64,000 bases of DNA from JBGTGG01 sp964398945 (GTDB lineage: Bacteria > Bacteroidota > Bacteroidia > Cytophagales > Cyclobacteriaceae). The DNA lies in the NCBI GenBank assembly GCA_964398945.1, contig CAYNOT010000019.1:1-64000 (forward strand), in the 5' to 3' direction. Below, piece after piece: positions 8,843-17,286 of the stretch. The position numbers were made by a program, and so were the translations under genes. The notes under the pieces are model-generated. The model was given only the letters and a program-made list of their open reading frames with translations. It ran no database searches and had not been told where the DNA came from. Numbering within the stretch: position 1 is the stretch's first letter; each line of letters opens with the position of its first letter.

Positions 8843-10764
8843 TAATGTTCTTTAGAAACCGCGAGAAGCTGAAAGACTGCCTTTTCAATTCCTTCGGGAT
8901 CGAAGTTGCACTCGCGGTGCAATTCGTGTTGTTCACCGTGCTCAATAATGTCATCCGGAATCCCCAATCGTTTTACTTCAGCACTGTACTGATTATCGGC
9001 CATGAATTCAAGGACAGCACTTCCAAACCCTCCCTGGACGCAACCATCCTCAACGGTAATAATCTTCTTATATTTTTTGAAAACTTCGTGCAAGAGACCT
9101 TCGTCAAGGGGTTTGATGAAGCGCATGTTACAATGGCCTACTTTTATATTTTGTTCCTCTAGTTTTTCGCAAACTTCAATTGCATAATTTCCAATGTGCC
9201 CAACCGTTAAGATCATCACTTCATCACCATTCCGAAGTTTTACACCTTTTCCGATTTTCATTTCTTCCATTTGTGTTTTCCATCCGGTCATCACCCCCTG
9301 ACCGCGTGGGTATCGGATTGTGAATGCTTTTCCTTCACGCGGAAGCTGTGCCGTGAACATCATATCGCGCAACTCTGCCTCATTCATCGGTGCAGCCAAA
9401 ATCATGTTCGGGATGCAGCGCATGTACGCCAGGTCATACGCACCGTGATGGGTCGGTCCATCGGCACCGGCAAATCCTGCCCGATCGAGGCAAAAGTTTA
9501 CGGGCAAATTTTGAATACACACATCGTGGATTACCTGATCATAAGCACGTTGCATAAACGAACTGTAGATGTTACAGAAAGGAATCAATCCTTGTGTTGC
9601 CAATCCTGCGGAGAATGTAACAGCATGTTGTTCAGCGATCCCTACATCAAAAGCGCGGTCCGGCATTTCCTTCATCATAATATTCATCGAAGAACCTGAT
9701 GGCATTGCCGGGGTGATGCCCATTATCTTTTCATTTTCTTTCGCTAATTCAACCAGGGTGTGGCCAAACACATCCTGATACTTGGGCGGTTGTGGTGTGT
9801 TGTAAATTTTCTTTTGAATCTCCCCGGTAATTTTATCGAATGTGCCCGGTGCATGCCAGGTGGTTTGGTTGCCATTCTCAGCAGGCGCATACCCTTTTCC
9901 TTTTACAGTAACGATGTGTAAAATTTTGGGGCCTTTGATTTGCTTGAGATCATTCATCACCGTTACGAGGTGGTTAACATCATGGCCGTCTACCGGCCCG
10001 AAGTAGCGGAGGTTCAATGATTCAAAGAAATTGCTTTGGCTCAATAAAGTAGACTTGATTCCATTCTCCACTTTGGAAACAATTTCCTGGGCGCTCTTTC
10101 CAAACGTGGAGAGTTTCCCAAGCATTTTCCAAACATCATCTTTAAGTCTGTTATATGTTTTGGAAGTTGTAATGTCGGTCAGATAATCTTTGAGTGCGCC
10201 CACATTCGGGTCGATGGACATACAATTATCATTGAGGATGATCAGGATGTTGGAGTCTGATACACCCGCATGGTTCAACCCTTCAAAGGCAATTCCCCCC
10301 GTAAGTGCACCATCACCAATAACGGCAATATGTTGGCGATCAAGCTCACCTTTGTACTTGGATGCTACAGCCATCCCCAAAGAGGCTGAAACCGAAGTAG
10401 AAGAATGGCCCACGCCAAAGGTATCGTACGGACTTTCCGAACGTTTTGGGAAACCTGAAATACCTTTGTAAACCCTGTTCGTATGGAATTTTTCTTTCCT
10501 TCCCGTAAGGATTTTATGGCCGTATGCCTGATGGCCAACATCCCACACCAACAAATCGTGGGGTGTATTATAGACATGATGCAAAGCGACAGTAAGCTCC
10601 ACAACACCCAGGCTGGCACCAAAATGCCCCCCATAAACCGAAACAATGTCAATAATAAAATGCCGAAGTTCATCACAAAGCTGCACCAATTGCGCCTGAT
10701 CCAGCTTTTTTACATCATCAGGGCTATCAATTTTGGCAAGTAAGGGGCGGGGGCTTATCAGCAT
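8842..10764 (-). CDS. dxs: 1-deoxy-D-xylulose-5-phosphate synthase
   Basis: The 640-residue protein is full-length Dxs, the thiamine-diphosphate enzyme that condenses pyruvate with glyceraldehyde 3-phosphate, the first step of the MEP isoprenoid pathway. Visible features are DVGHQAYGHKILTGR (His78), the ThDP/Mg motif beginning GDGALTGG at residue 150 and ending at NDN, the FEAFGVRYFGPVDGHD-like segment (here SLNLRYFGPVDGHD), and the pyrimidine-domain GIAEQHAVTFSAG with its conserved Glu. A C-terminal transketolase-C domain follows. The alpha/beta hydrolase gene is coupled at its 3' end. Confidence 0.98.
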   Translation of the reverse strand: MLISPRPLLAKIDSPDDVKKLDQAQLVQLCDELRHFIIDIVSVYGGHFGASLGVVELTVALHHVYNTPHDLLVWDVGHQAYGHKILTGRKEKFHTNRVYKGISGFPKRSESPYDTFGVGHSSTSVSASLGMAVASKYKGELDRQHIAVIGDGALTGGIAFEGLNHAGVSDSNILIILNDNCMSIDPNVGALKDYLTDITTSKTYNRLKDDVWKMLGKLSTFGKSAQEIVSKVENGIKSTLLSQSNFFESLNLRYFGPVDGHDVNHLVTVMNDLKQIKGPKILHIVTVKGKGYAPAENGNQTTWHAPGTFDKITGEIQKKIYNTPQPPKYQDVFGHTLVELAKENEKIMGITPAMPSGSSMNIMMKEMPDRAFDVGIAEQHAVTFSAGLATQGLIPFCNIYSSFMQRAYDQVIHDVCIQNLPVNFCLDRAGFAGADGPTHHGAYDLAYMRCIPNMILAAPMNEAELRDMMFTAQLPREGKAFTIRYPRGQGVMTGWKTQMEEMKIGKGVKLRNGDEVMILTVGHIGNYAIEVCEKLEEQNIKVGHCNMRFIKPLDEGLLHEVFKKYKKIITVEDGCVQGGFGSAVLEFMADNQYSAEVKRLGIPDDIIEHGEQHELHRECNFDPEGIEKAVFQLLAVSKEH

Positions 10765-10894
10765 CGAATTAATAATTGGTATTGCAGTGAATTAAACAAT
10801 AATTTAAGATAAAGGTTTAAACCATACATTTTCATAAAATCGACCACAAAGTTAGTTATTTCCCGGATGTCAGTGAATTGTTGAGGATTATAAA

Positions 10895-10902
10895 TAAATT
10901 TG
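10895..10902 (+). promoter_or_regulatory. Putative -7 promoter element of scpA
   Basis: TAAATTTG matches TAnnTTTG exactly and ends ten bases before ATG 10913. A start site a few bases downstream would give a nearly leaderless message. No good -33 box is seen. Confidence 0.5.
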
Positions 10903-10912
10903 CCGCTCGCTT

Positions 10913-11680
10913 ATGGTACAGGAAAATTTTGAGATAAAACTCCCGCTTTTTGAAGGTCCCTTCGACCTCTTGTTGTTTTTCATCGAACGTGATGAATTGG
11001 ATATCTACGATATTCCCATTGCAACCATCACCAATGATTTCCTGCAGTATATCCACCATTTGGAAAAATTGAACATCGAAATCGCGAGTGAATTTATTCT
11101 GGTGGCCGCTACCTTGATGCGCATTAAGTCTAAAATGCTATTGCCCCGGCCACAGATTGATGAGCAGGGCAATGAAATCGACCCACGTGAAGAACTCGTA
11201 AGGCATTTGCTTGAGTACAAAAAATATAAATCTGTAATCGAGGACTTCCATAAACTGGAAGAAGAGCAACTGATGCGTGAAAAGCGCGGAAACCTGATGA
11301 AGGAAATCCGTTCGCTTGCCGAAAGTGGCAATGTGGAAGCCGAACTTCAGGATGTTGACTTATTCAAATTGATGACCGTCTTCGAAAAAGTTTTAAGAAG
11401 ACAAGAAGCTGAAAAAAACAAACCGGTGCACCAGGTGATTCAATACCCTTACACGATGGATGGCCAGCGTGAATATATTTTGAACCAGGTACAGACAAAA
11501 CCCCGCGTTTCCTTTATGGAAATCGTGGAGGCATTCCCAACAAGGATTGCATTGATTTTTAATTTTCTTTCAATCCTTGATCTGTTGGCGTTGGGGAAAT
11601 TATCCATTCAGGTTGGCGAAGGCTTTAACAATTTCTGGGTTGCAAAACCGGAGTCCGCAGAAATCAATAGTATACTTTAA
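10913..11680 (+). CDS. scpA: Segregation and condensation protein A
   Basis: The 255-residue protein is ScpA, the kleisin that bridges SMC heads and binds ScpB in chromosome condensation. The N-terminal signature FEGPFDLLLFFIERDELDIYDIPI (residues about 13-36) is diagnostic, followed by a helical SMC-neck-binding region (ASEFILVAATLMRIKSKMLLP) and a C-terminal winged-helix part (SFMEIVEAFPTRI). scpB and smc are not in the window. It is transcribed divergently from dxs and stands alone. Confidence 0.96.
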   Translation: MVQENFEIKLPLFEGPFDLLLFFIERDELDIYDIPIATITNDFLQYIHHLEKLNIEIASEFILVAATLMRIKSKMLLPRPQIDEQGNEIDPREELVRHLLEYKKYKSVIEDFHKLEEEQLMREKRGNLMKEIRSLAESGNVEAELQDVDLFKLMTVFEKVLRRQEAEKNKPVHQVIQYPYTMDGQREYILNQVQTKPRVSFMEIVEAFPTRIALIFNFLSILDLLALGKLSIQVGEGFNNFWVAKPESAEINSIL

Positions 11681-11682
11681 TA

Positions 11683-11716
11683 ATTTGCAAATTAGTTTAT
11701 TTGCTAATGTGCAAAT
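11683..11716. repeat. AT-rich inverted repeat between convergent scpA and arsS
   Basis: ATTTGCAAATTAG and CTAATGTGCAAAT pair over 12 of 13 bases with an eight-base spacer, directly after the scpA stop. There is no T run, so it is at best a weak bidirectional terminator. Similar AT-rich words recur in other gaps of this window. Confidence 0.5.
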
Positions 11717-11766
11717 GGGCTTTCTAAATACAGGGATCATTCAGTTCTCCGTGGACAGGCTAATAT

Positions 11767-12810
11767 CTAATTAGCTGTTGTGCCCTGACAGCTTGATCCG
11801 GCACCAGCTGTGCAGGCGTAACAATGTTGGCCGGTAATTATGGTTCTATTGGTAAGCTGGTCTGCATCAAAAGCCGATAAATGTTGCGGGGCTTTTTTCT
11901 CAACTTTCAATCCCAGCATCTGATTGAAATCACAATCATAAAGAAAGCCCTTCCAATCTACAGAAAGGGTATTCCTGCACATCAATCCTTCTACTGCAGC
12001 AGGATTGAAAGCGTTCACCAACTTCTCCATATACTCTTCATAATTTTCTGTAGCGATCAGAAAATCCAAAAAGCGACTGATCGGAATATTGGTGATGGTA
12101 AATAATCTGTTGAAATCGATGTTGTGGTTTTTTTTCAAACTCATTTTGAAATCACGCTCCAACTGCAGTTGGTCGCCCGGCAAAAAAGCTCCGGTAGGAT
12201 TGTACACCAGGTCAAGTGTCAATCCTGAATCAACTTTCCCATACCCAACCGCATTTAACATCTTCAACGCCTCGATGGATTTTTCAAAAACACCATCGCC
12301 CCGTTGGCGATCTGTTTTTGCAGCATCATAAAAAGGAAGTGATGAAACGACACGCACATGATGCTTCTTAAAAAATCCAGGCAAATCGTGATACTTCGGA
12401 TTGGAAAGAATGATCGTGAGATTCGATCGCACGATAATTTCGCCTGCACCAATTTTTGATGCCTCCTCCACAAACCATCGGAAATCCGGGTTGAGTTCAG
12501 GTGCCCCACCCGTTATATCAAGTGTTTTTATTTTCGATTTCTTCAACACGTCCAAGCACAATTGAATGGTTTCGCGTGTCATAATTTCTTTACGATCAGG
12601 ACCGGCATCTACATGGCAATGTTTGCAAACCTGGTTGCACATGTACCCTACATTCACCTGAAAGATTTCAATAGCAGATGGTTGCAACGGCCAAAAACCA
12701 ATGGTCTCCAGCTTCTCTTTAAAGGAAGGTTGTTGCCCGGCCTCCAGCAACGCTACTTGTCTTTCTTGCTGAGCGAGTGCGTGTTGGCGCGCATGTAAGG
12801 ATTTGATCAT
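11767..12810 (-). CDS. arsS: Arsenosugar biosynthesis radical SAM protein ArsS
   Basis: This 347-residue protein matches the ArsS type of radical SAM enzymes, proposed to make the C-As bond between the 5'-deoxyadenosyl group and methylated arsenic in arsenosugar formation. The iron-sulfur motif is CNQVCKHC (Cys58, Cys62, Cys65). The C terminus is Cys-rich (GQHCYACTAGAGSSC), as in the family. The CMD-domain partner is just upstream on the same strand (33-base gap), the usual neighbour of arsS. An arsenic methyltransferase (ArsM) is not in the window. Confidence 0.93.
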   Translation of the reverse strand: MIKSLHARQHALAQQERQVALLEAGQQPSFKEKLETIGFWPLQPSAIEIFQVNVGYMCNQVCKHCHVDAGPDRKEIMTRETIQLCLDVLKKSKIKTLDITGGAPELNPDFRWFVEEASKIGAGEIIVRSNLTIILSNPKYHDLPGFFKKHHVRVVSSLPFYDAAKTDRQRGDGVFEKSIEALKMLNAVGYGKVDSGLTLDLVYNPTGAFLPGDQLQLERDFKMSLKKNHNIDFNRLFTITNIPISRFLDFLIATENYEEYMEKLVNAFNPAAVEGLMCRNTLSVDWKGFLYDCDFNQMLGLKVEKKAPQHLSAFDADQLTNRTIITGQHCYACTAGAGSSCQGTTAN

Positions 12811-12843
12811 GAAAGAATGTTAAGCAGGGAATTAACACGTAAA

Positions 12844-13179
12844 CTACATGGAGAGTTTCTTTGCTTTGTTCATCATCTGAACCCCATGGACAAGTGAAGA
12901 CCCGCTCCGAATGGCTGCGGCAACGTGAACCGCTTCCATCATCCCTTGTTCTGTAACGCCTTTCTCTAATGTGTCTTGTGTATATGCATCAATGCAATAC
13001 GGGCACTGCACCGTATGCGCAACTGCCAGGGCAATCAATGATTTTTCCCGTGCGGTAAGCGCTCCTTCTTTAAAGACATCACCATACCAATCGAAAAATT
13101 TTTTTCCAAGGTTTTCTTCCCATTCAGAAATGTTTCCGAATTTTTTTAAATCGGCAGGGTTATAATACGTTGAATCCAT
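12844..13179 (-). CDS. Arsenosugar-cluster CMD/AhpD-like protein
   Basis: The 111-residue protein is a carboxymuconolactone-decarboxylase/AhpD-type domain with CPYC at residues 59-62 and a nearby His, the thiol peroxidase-like centre. Family members next to arsS are known as arsenosugar biosynthesis-associated peroxidase-like proteins; their reaction has not been established. The start ATG 13179 (MDSTYYNPADLKKFG) is preferred over an in-frame start at 13212, whose extra 11 residues look unrelated. It precedes arsS in an apparent two-gene operon. Confidence 0.9.
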   Translation of the reverse strand: MDSTYYNPADLKKFGNISEWEENLGKKFFDWYGDVFKEGALTAREKSLIALAVAHTVQCPYCIDAYTQDTLEKGVTEQGMMEAVHVAAAIRSGSSLVHGVQMMNKAKKLSM

Positions 13180-13267
13180 TTGTAAATCTTTATATGTTTC
13201 TAAAACTACCAAAAGAAAAGAACAGCAATATTAAATCGCTTACAATACTGCCATAATATTTTTGATA

Positions 13268-14218
13268 CTAATCCGCTATTGGAATCGCTATCCGATAAAC
13301 CTTTCCCTTCTTCACCGTCAGTTGATCATCGCGCAACCAGGGATTGTGCCGCTTCAACAACTTATAATTAATGCCTTGTTCTTTCGAGAATGCTACCAAA
13401 TCCTTAATTGAGCTATCCACTTCAACGTAGCGTAGCTTCTCTTCTTTATACAAGTGGGCGGGGTCAATCTTAAAACCATATTTTTCTGGTTTTTGAATGA
13501 TTTCCTTAATGGCCAGAATCCTGAAAACATACCGTGCGGTTTCTTCATTCAGGTACAAATCATAGTAATTATTTACTTCCTGATTGTCCAATGCCCGCTG
13601 AACACCACTCATACCACGATTGTACGAAGCCGCGGCCAGGGTCCAATTACCAAATTTTGCGTATGCCTTTTTCAAATATTTACAGGCCGCTTCCGTGGAT
13701 TTTAATGGATCGTAGCGTTCATCTACATCTTTGCCCACTTCAAGCCCAAACTCTTTTCCGGACTCTTTAAGAATCTGCCAAAACCCAACAGCATCTTTCG
13801 GTGAAGTGTCATTCATCAAATAACTTTCAATAATGGGGAGGTATTGAAAATCAGTGGGCACACCATATTCTTCCAGGATTTTTACCATTTGTGGGGACCA
13901 CCGGTTTGCACGTTTAATCAAAAACAATGTATTGCTGTGTAAATAAACATTCATTTGCAGTTCACGGTCCAGGCGCTCACGCACATCCGGAACATTCATC
14001 GGTACGGGTTCGTTTGCAAAATTTATCTCATTCGGCAATGCCAGTGAAACCGCATGGAACGGACCTCCCCCAACCGGAATAACAACCCGGGCTACTTCCT
14101 GATCGGAAAACGATTGCTCTTCCCGCCCGCTGCGTGGCTTGGCGGTTTCGTTATAGCTGATATAAAAAAACAAAATCACCAACGCGCTTACCGCCAAAAA
14201 AATAGAAACCTTCTTCAT
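13268..14218 (-). CDS. Exported lytic transglycosylase, MltD-like
   Basis: The 316-residue protein begins with a hydrophobic signal or anchor segment (residues about 4-23). Its middle is an SLT lysozyme-like domain: LPIIESYL contains the predicted catalytic Glu, followed by AVGFWQI and AAASYNRGMSGV. Such enzymes cleave peptidoglycan glycan strands to 1,6-anhydromuropeptides. The C-terminal segment (EQGINYKLLKRHNPWL...KGKVYRIAIP) resembles a LysM-like peptidoglycan-binding module. It overlaps the LOG-family gene stop/start by one base (TAATG), so the two form an operon. Confidence 0.92.
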   Translation of the reverse strand: MKKVSIFLAVSALVILFFYISYNETAKPRSGREEQSFSDQEVARVVIPVGGGPFHAVSLALPNEINFANEPVPMNVPDVRERLDRELQMNVYLHSNTLFLIKRANRWSPQMVKILEEYGVPTDFQYLPIIESYLMNDTSPKDAVGFWQILKESGKEFGLEVGKDVDERYDPLKSTEAACKYLKKAYAKFGNWTLAAASYNRGMSGVQRALDNQEVNNYYDLYLNEETARYVFRILAIKEIIQKPEKYGFKIDPAHLYKEEKLRYVEVDSSIKDLVAFSKEQGINYKLLKRHNPWLRDDQLTVKKGKVYRIAIPIAD

Positions 14219-14979
14219 TAAAAGTTGGGAGACAATAAATATTTAGAATAAAACTCATCGATCACTTTTATGGCTTCTTCAGGCGTATCCACCAAATTGA
14301 AGAGATTCAAATCTTCTTTGTTGATCATGCCCTCGTCCACCAACACTTCTTTCCACCAAGCAGTAGCCCCTTCCCAGAATTTCTTGCCAACCAATACAAT
14401 CGGAAACCTTCCAATCTTCTTCGTTTGAATCAATGTTAACGCTTCCATGAGTTCGTCAAGTGTTCCGAACCCACCGGGCATTACAATAAACCCTTGTGAA
14501 TATTTAGTAAACATTACTTTTCGAACAAAAAAGTAATCGAATGTGATAAGTTTATCGGCATCGATATAATCATTTCCTTTTTGTTCAAAAGGAAGAAAAA
14601 TATTCAATCCCACTGACTTGCCCTTCGCACGGTTGGCACCTTTGTTTCCGGCCTCCATAATACCCGGGCCTCCTCCGGTGATCACACCATAACCGTGCTG
14701 CACCAACTGGTAAGCAATTTCTTCTGCCATTTTATAGTAGAGATTGTCCGGTTTTGTTCTTGCCGATCCGAAAACTGTAACGCATGGGCCAATTTTTGCC
14801 AGCTTCTCGAGGCCCTCCACAAACTCAGACATCACTTTAAAAATCATCCAGGAGTCCGAGCTTTTGATTTCCGCCCAATCTTTATCTTTAAATGCTTTGC
14901 GGATCCTTAGCTCCTCATCGTCCATTATTTGTTGGGCAATTTTTTTACCGGGCTTCTCTTTTTTTACTTTCGCACACAT
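14218..14979 (-). CDS. LOG-family (TIGR00730) Rossmann protein
   Basis: The 253-residue protein carries the LOG signature motifs GGGPGIMEAGNKGA and PGGFGTLDELMEALT, which define cytokinin-activating phosphoribohydrolases (often misannotated as lysine decarboxylases) that release the base from nucleoside 5'-monophosphates. The basic N terminus (about 25 residues) is variable. In bacteria the physiological substrate is generally nucleotide salvage or unknown, so hydrolase activity is an inference from the motif. It is the first gene of the pair with the lytic transglycosylase. Confidence 0.92.
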   Translation of the reverse strand: MCAKVKKEKPGKKIAQQIMDDEELRIRKAFKDKDWAEIKSSDSWMIFKVMSEFVEGLEKLAKIGPCVTVFGSARTKPDNLYYKMAEEIAYQLVQHGYGVITGGGPGIMEAGNKGANRAKGKSVGLNIFLPFEQKGNDYIDADKLITFDYFFVRKVMFTKYSQGFIVMPGGFGTLDELMEALTLIQTKKIGRFPIVLVGKKFWEGATAWWKEVLVDEGMINKEDLNLFNLVDTPEEAIKVIDEFYSKYLLSPNF

Positions 14980-15054
14980 ATTTCTTTTATTAAAGTTTGA
15001 AGGTACAAAGGTTGAAACGAAGATGCGGGATTTTAGGATCTAAAAATTTAAGAT

Positions 15055-15094
15055 GATAGTCCGTAAAGATACCCAATAGTCAAAGATCATCACG
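15055..15094 (+). repeat. Short dispersed repeat, copy A
   Basis: The stretch beginning ATGATAGTC and containing AAAGATACCCAA is about 75% identical over 40 bases, without gaps, to 51148-51187. Both copies lie in noncoding gaps. Confidence 0.5.
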
Positions 15095-15171
15095 TCCAAT
15101 ACCTGGTTTCTATATTAAAGTACAGGCAAGTGGTATCAAATCAGTCGATAAATTTCAATCGGGCACCGACC

Positions 15172-15193
15172 ACCCCGGATTTTATTCCGGGGT
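15172..15193. repeat. GC-rich palindromic hairpin
   Basis: ACCCCGGA / TCCGGGGT form a perfect 8-bp stem with a six-base loop (TTTTAT). No T run follows on either strand, so this looks like an extragenic palindrome rather than a terminator. Confidence 0.6.
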
Positions 15194-15221
15194 CTTGTAT
15201 TTAGAACCTGGCTTATAGTAG

Positions 15222-15242
15222 ATGCCGGAACAGGTCCGGCAT
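15222..15242. repeat. Second GC-rich palindromic hairpin
   Basis: ATGCCGGA / TCCGGCAT make a perfect 8-bp stem with a five-base loop, 28 bases from the previous hairpin. Same kind of extragenic palindrome, no terminator tail. Confidence 0.6.
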
Positions 15243-15362
15243 TGGGCCCTGTCGTTTAATATGCAAGCTCTGCGTAAAATGATTTTCTCAATTTATGGGA
15301 ATATCAAATTCGAATCAGTTGATAAATCTTTCCTGTGTGTTGCAGGGTTAAGTTTCGCTACA

Positions 15363-16262
15363 CTAATTGTCCAGCAAGTCTTGCAAAGCATCAGAAAGTT
15401 GTGGAAATGAAAATTCAAATCCGGTTGCTTCAATTTTTTTTGATGAAACGATGCTTCCGTTCAAAACAATCCCGGCCATTTCGCCTAACATAATTTTTAA
15501 AATAAACTCCGGAACAAATGGAAGCAGGATTAGTCGGTGCAATGCCTCCGCGATAGCATACGTGATTTGCTTGTTCGAAACCGGTTTAGGTGCAACTGCA
15601 TTATAAACCCCGCGCATTTCAGTTTGTTCGATTGCCTGTACAACCATGGCGCAAAGATCATCGATATGAACCCAACTTAGTACTTGTTCCCCGGAACCCA
15701 GTGGAGCACCAACAAAATAGCGAATGGGTTTTGCCATTTCCTGAAGCGCTCCTCCTTCTTTTGCCAGGACAATACCAATCCTAAAATTTACCAGACGCTT
15801 TCCCTGCAAGTGGATTGCCTGATAGGCTTCCTCCCACTCCCTGGTTACGCGTGCAAGAAAGTCTGAGCCCGATGGATCGTTCTCACTAAAAACCTTTTCT
15901 TTGGAAAAACCATAATACCCAATAGCCGATGCTCCGATCACGGTCTCAACCGAACTGTTCTCAATTATCTTTGATAGAAGCGCCACCGATTTTACACGGC
16001 TTTCCTTAATGGTTTTTTTTCTGTTGTTTGTCCACCGTTTATCGGCAACACCCGCACCCGCGAGGTTGATCACAACATCAATTCCATCTATTGCATCCTT
16101 ATCGTATGTTCCCGTGTCCGGATCCCAAATAAATACAGGAATTTTTCCGCCAGGCTTTGACCTGCCCAAATGCGCAACAGTATAGCCCCGCTCCAATAAT
16201 GTACTGGTAAGTTGCTTTCCGATCAAGCCCGACCCTCCGGCAATGAGAATTTTTTTTGTCAT
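15363..16262 (-). CDS. TIGR01777-family NAD(P)-binding epimerase-like protein
   Basis: The 299-residue protein has an N-terminal Rossmann nucleotide-binding motif (ILIAGGSGLIGKQL, residues about 5-18), then the family-specific INLAGAGVADKRWT and GASAIGYYG (Tyr of the SDR active site), and the DUF1731-type C-terminal region. It belongs with E. coli YfcH and the plant SulA homologues; no reaction has been firmly assigned. It is cytoplasmic and monocistronic, divergent from the gene at 16308. Confidence 0.93.
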   Translation of the reverse strand: MTKKILIAGGSGLIGKQLTSTLLERGYTVAHLGRSKPGGKIPVFIWDPDTGTYDKDAIDGIDVVINLAGAGVADKRWTNNRKKTIKESRVKSVALLSKIIENSSVETVIGASAIGYYGFSKEKVFSENDPSGSDFLARVTREWEEAYQAIHLQGKRLVNFRIGIVLAKEGGALQEMAKPIRYFVGAPLGSGEQVLSWVHIDDLCAMVVQAIEQTEMRGVYNAVAPKPVSNKQITYAIAEALHRLILLPFVPEFILKIMLGEMAGIVLNGSIVSSKKIEATGFEFSFPQLSDALQDLLDN

Positions 16263-16307
16263 GCACTATGGTGGATATGTAGTAGTTTTAAACCCTAATG
16301 TAACAAC

Positions 16308-17006
16308 ATGATGATTCGTAAAAAGTTTTTGTTTCTGGCGATTTTTAGTTCGCTGGCAATTTCACTCCCGGCCCAATCCATAAAAGTAAAAAAAGACAAA
16401 GCACGCGTGAAGGGTGAAAATGTTGAGGGGTTTGAAGTAGAACTCCCCGGTAGTTATGGCGCTATCCACTCTGATTTCACCAAATTTCTAAAAACATTTG
16501 GAAAAACACGGGGCAGTGATCCGATCAACGTAACAGGTGCCACCCTTGGAACATCAACCACTGCCCCTGTGTATGGTGTGGTGAAGGAAAAGGAGAGAGA
16601 TAAATTTTCGCTGGCGTAGTTAGGCATTCGAAAAGAAGAATGGTCTGAGGGCGATTATGATAAAGGCATGAAAGAACTTGAAAAAATGGTGTATGATTTT
16701 GCCAAACAATATCACCAGGATGTAGTACAGCGTGAAATCAATGAGTCGGTTACTGCTTTGAATGCAGTGGAAAAACAACAGCAACGCCTGGTCACTGAAA
16801 ATAAAAACCTCAACATAAAACTGGAAGACAATAAAAGAGAGAAGCTCCAACTTGAAAAAGCGATAGAAAACAACAAACTCGAATACGAATCGCTTCTTCT
16901 AAAAATCGAAAACAACAAAAACGCACAAGATTCTGTTGCGCAAGCCGGGGTGCAAATCAAAAAAGTGATTGAATCACAAAAAGAAAAAAAGAAGAAAGTG
17001 AATTAA
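16308..17006 (+). pseudogene. Exported coiled-coil protein gene interrupted by an in-frame TAG
   Basis: One continuous reading frame of 233 codons is interrupted only by TAG at 16617-16619. The first part (103 residues) begins with a signal peptide (FLFLAIFSSLAISLPAQS) and a beta-like domain. The second part (from TTA 16620, first internal ATG 16668) is a long Lys/Glu-rich coiled coil ending in KEKKKKVN. The context FSLA-stop-LGIRKEEW suggests a former TGG (Trp) codon. No frameshift is needed to join the halves. It could be a recent nonsense mutation, a sequencing error, or readthrough. A terminator follows the second half. Function not recognised. Confidence 0.75.
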
Positions 17007-17064
17007 TTGGATAATTAGATAATTTCTGATTACTCCTGTTGCAACATCACCAATGAAAATGCAT

Positions 17065-17094
17065 AAAAAAGTCCCGCTCCTTGCGGGACTTTTC
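17065..17094. terminator. Strong hairpin terminator usable from both sides
   Basis: GTCCCGC / GCGGGAC (17071-17077 and 17083-17089) form a perfect stem with a five-base loop, extended by A-T pairs. It has AAAAAA on its left and TTTT on its right, so it can terminate plus-strand transcription of the 16308 gene and minus-strand transcription from the right. Confidence 0.85.
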
Positions 17095-17130
17095 GAGAGG
17101 GCCAACTTTTTCTAACCAAACTAAATTAAC
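17065..17130 (-). ncRNA. Candidate small RNA of about 65 nt
   Basis: A minus-strand -7 box TACCTTTG (17136-17143) would start transcription near 17130. About 65 bases on, transcription would end at the strong hairpin and its T run at 17065-17070. The interval holds no reading frame of note. The left half is AU-rich and unstructured (for example TTTAGTTTGGTTAG), a layout typical of small trans-acting RNAs. The hairpin alternatively serves only the plus-strand gene. There is no expression or conservation evidence. Confidence 0.3.
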
Positions 17131-17135
17131 CTGAA

Positions 17136-17143
17136 CAAAGGTA
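17136..17143 (-). promoter_or_regulatory. Putative -7 element driving the candidate small RNA
   Basis: Minus-strand TACCTTTG is an exact TAnnTTTG match, followed by no start codon before the terminator. The -33 position has only a weak TTTATG. Confidence 0.35.
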
Positions 17144-17286
17144 GGGATGGGGTTCGGGTTCACCCATAAACGGAAGTTATGGTTCTGTGAACGTTGTGTT
17201 ACCAACCAAAAGGAACACCTAATCCATACACGGCCTAATCCGACTTAAAAATTGGCAATGCATTGCACGTCTTGCAATTCAACTTG

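Larger units (their letters stand above)
14980..15362. other. Noncoding gap with dispersed repeat and two GC-rich hairpins
   Basis: No gene is supported here. The gap holds one copy of a short dispersed repeat (15055-15094), whose partner is near 51150, and two perfect GC-rich hairpins at 15172-15193 and 15222-15242. The reading frame starting at 15222 is in part the hairpin itself and is rejected as a gene. Confidence 0.6.

Noticed and set aside
13221..13240. GCAATATTA upstream of the arsenosugar CMD gene, resembling the shared palindrome
   Set aside because: Only about 10 of 16 bases match and the symmetric half is missing; AATATT is frequent in such AT-rich DNA.
15222..15410. A 62-codon reading frame on the plus strand
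   Set aside because: It begins inside a perfect palindrome and ends inside the epimerase gene on the other strand; the residues show no protein-like pattern.
16617..16619. TAG as a pyrrolysine codon
   Set aside because: No sign of pyrrolysine machinery is expected in Bacteroidota, and a TGG-to-TAG change explains the context simply.
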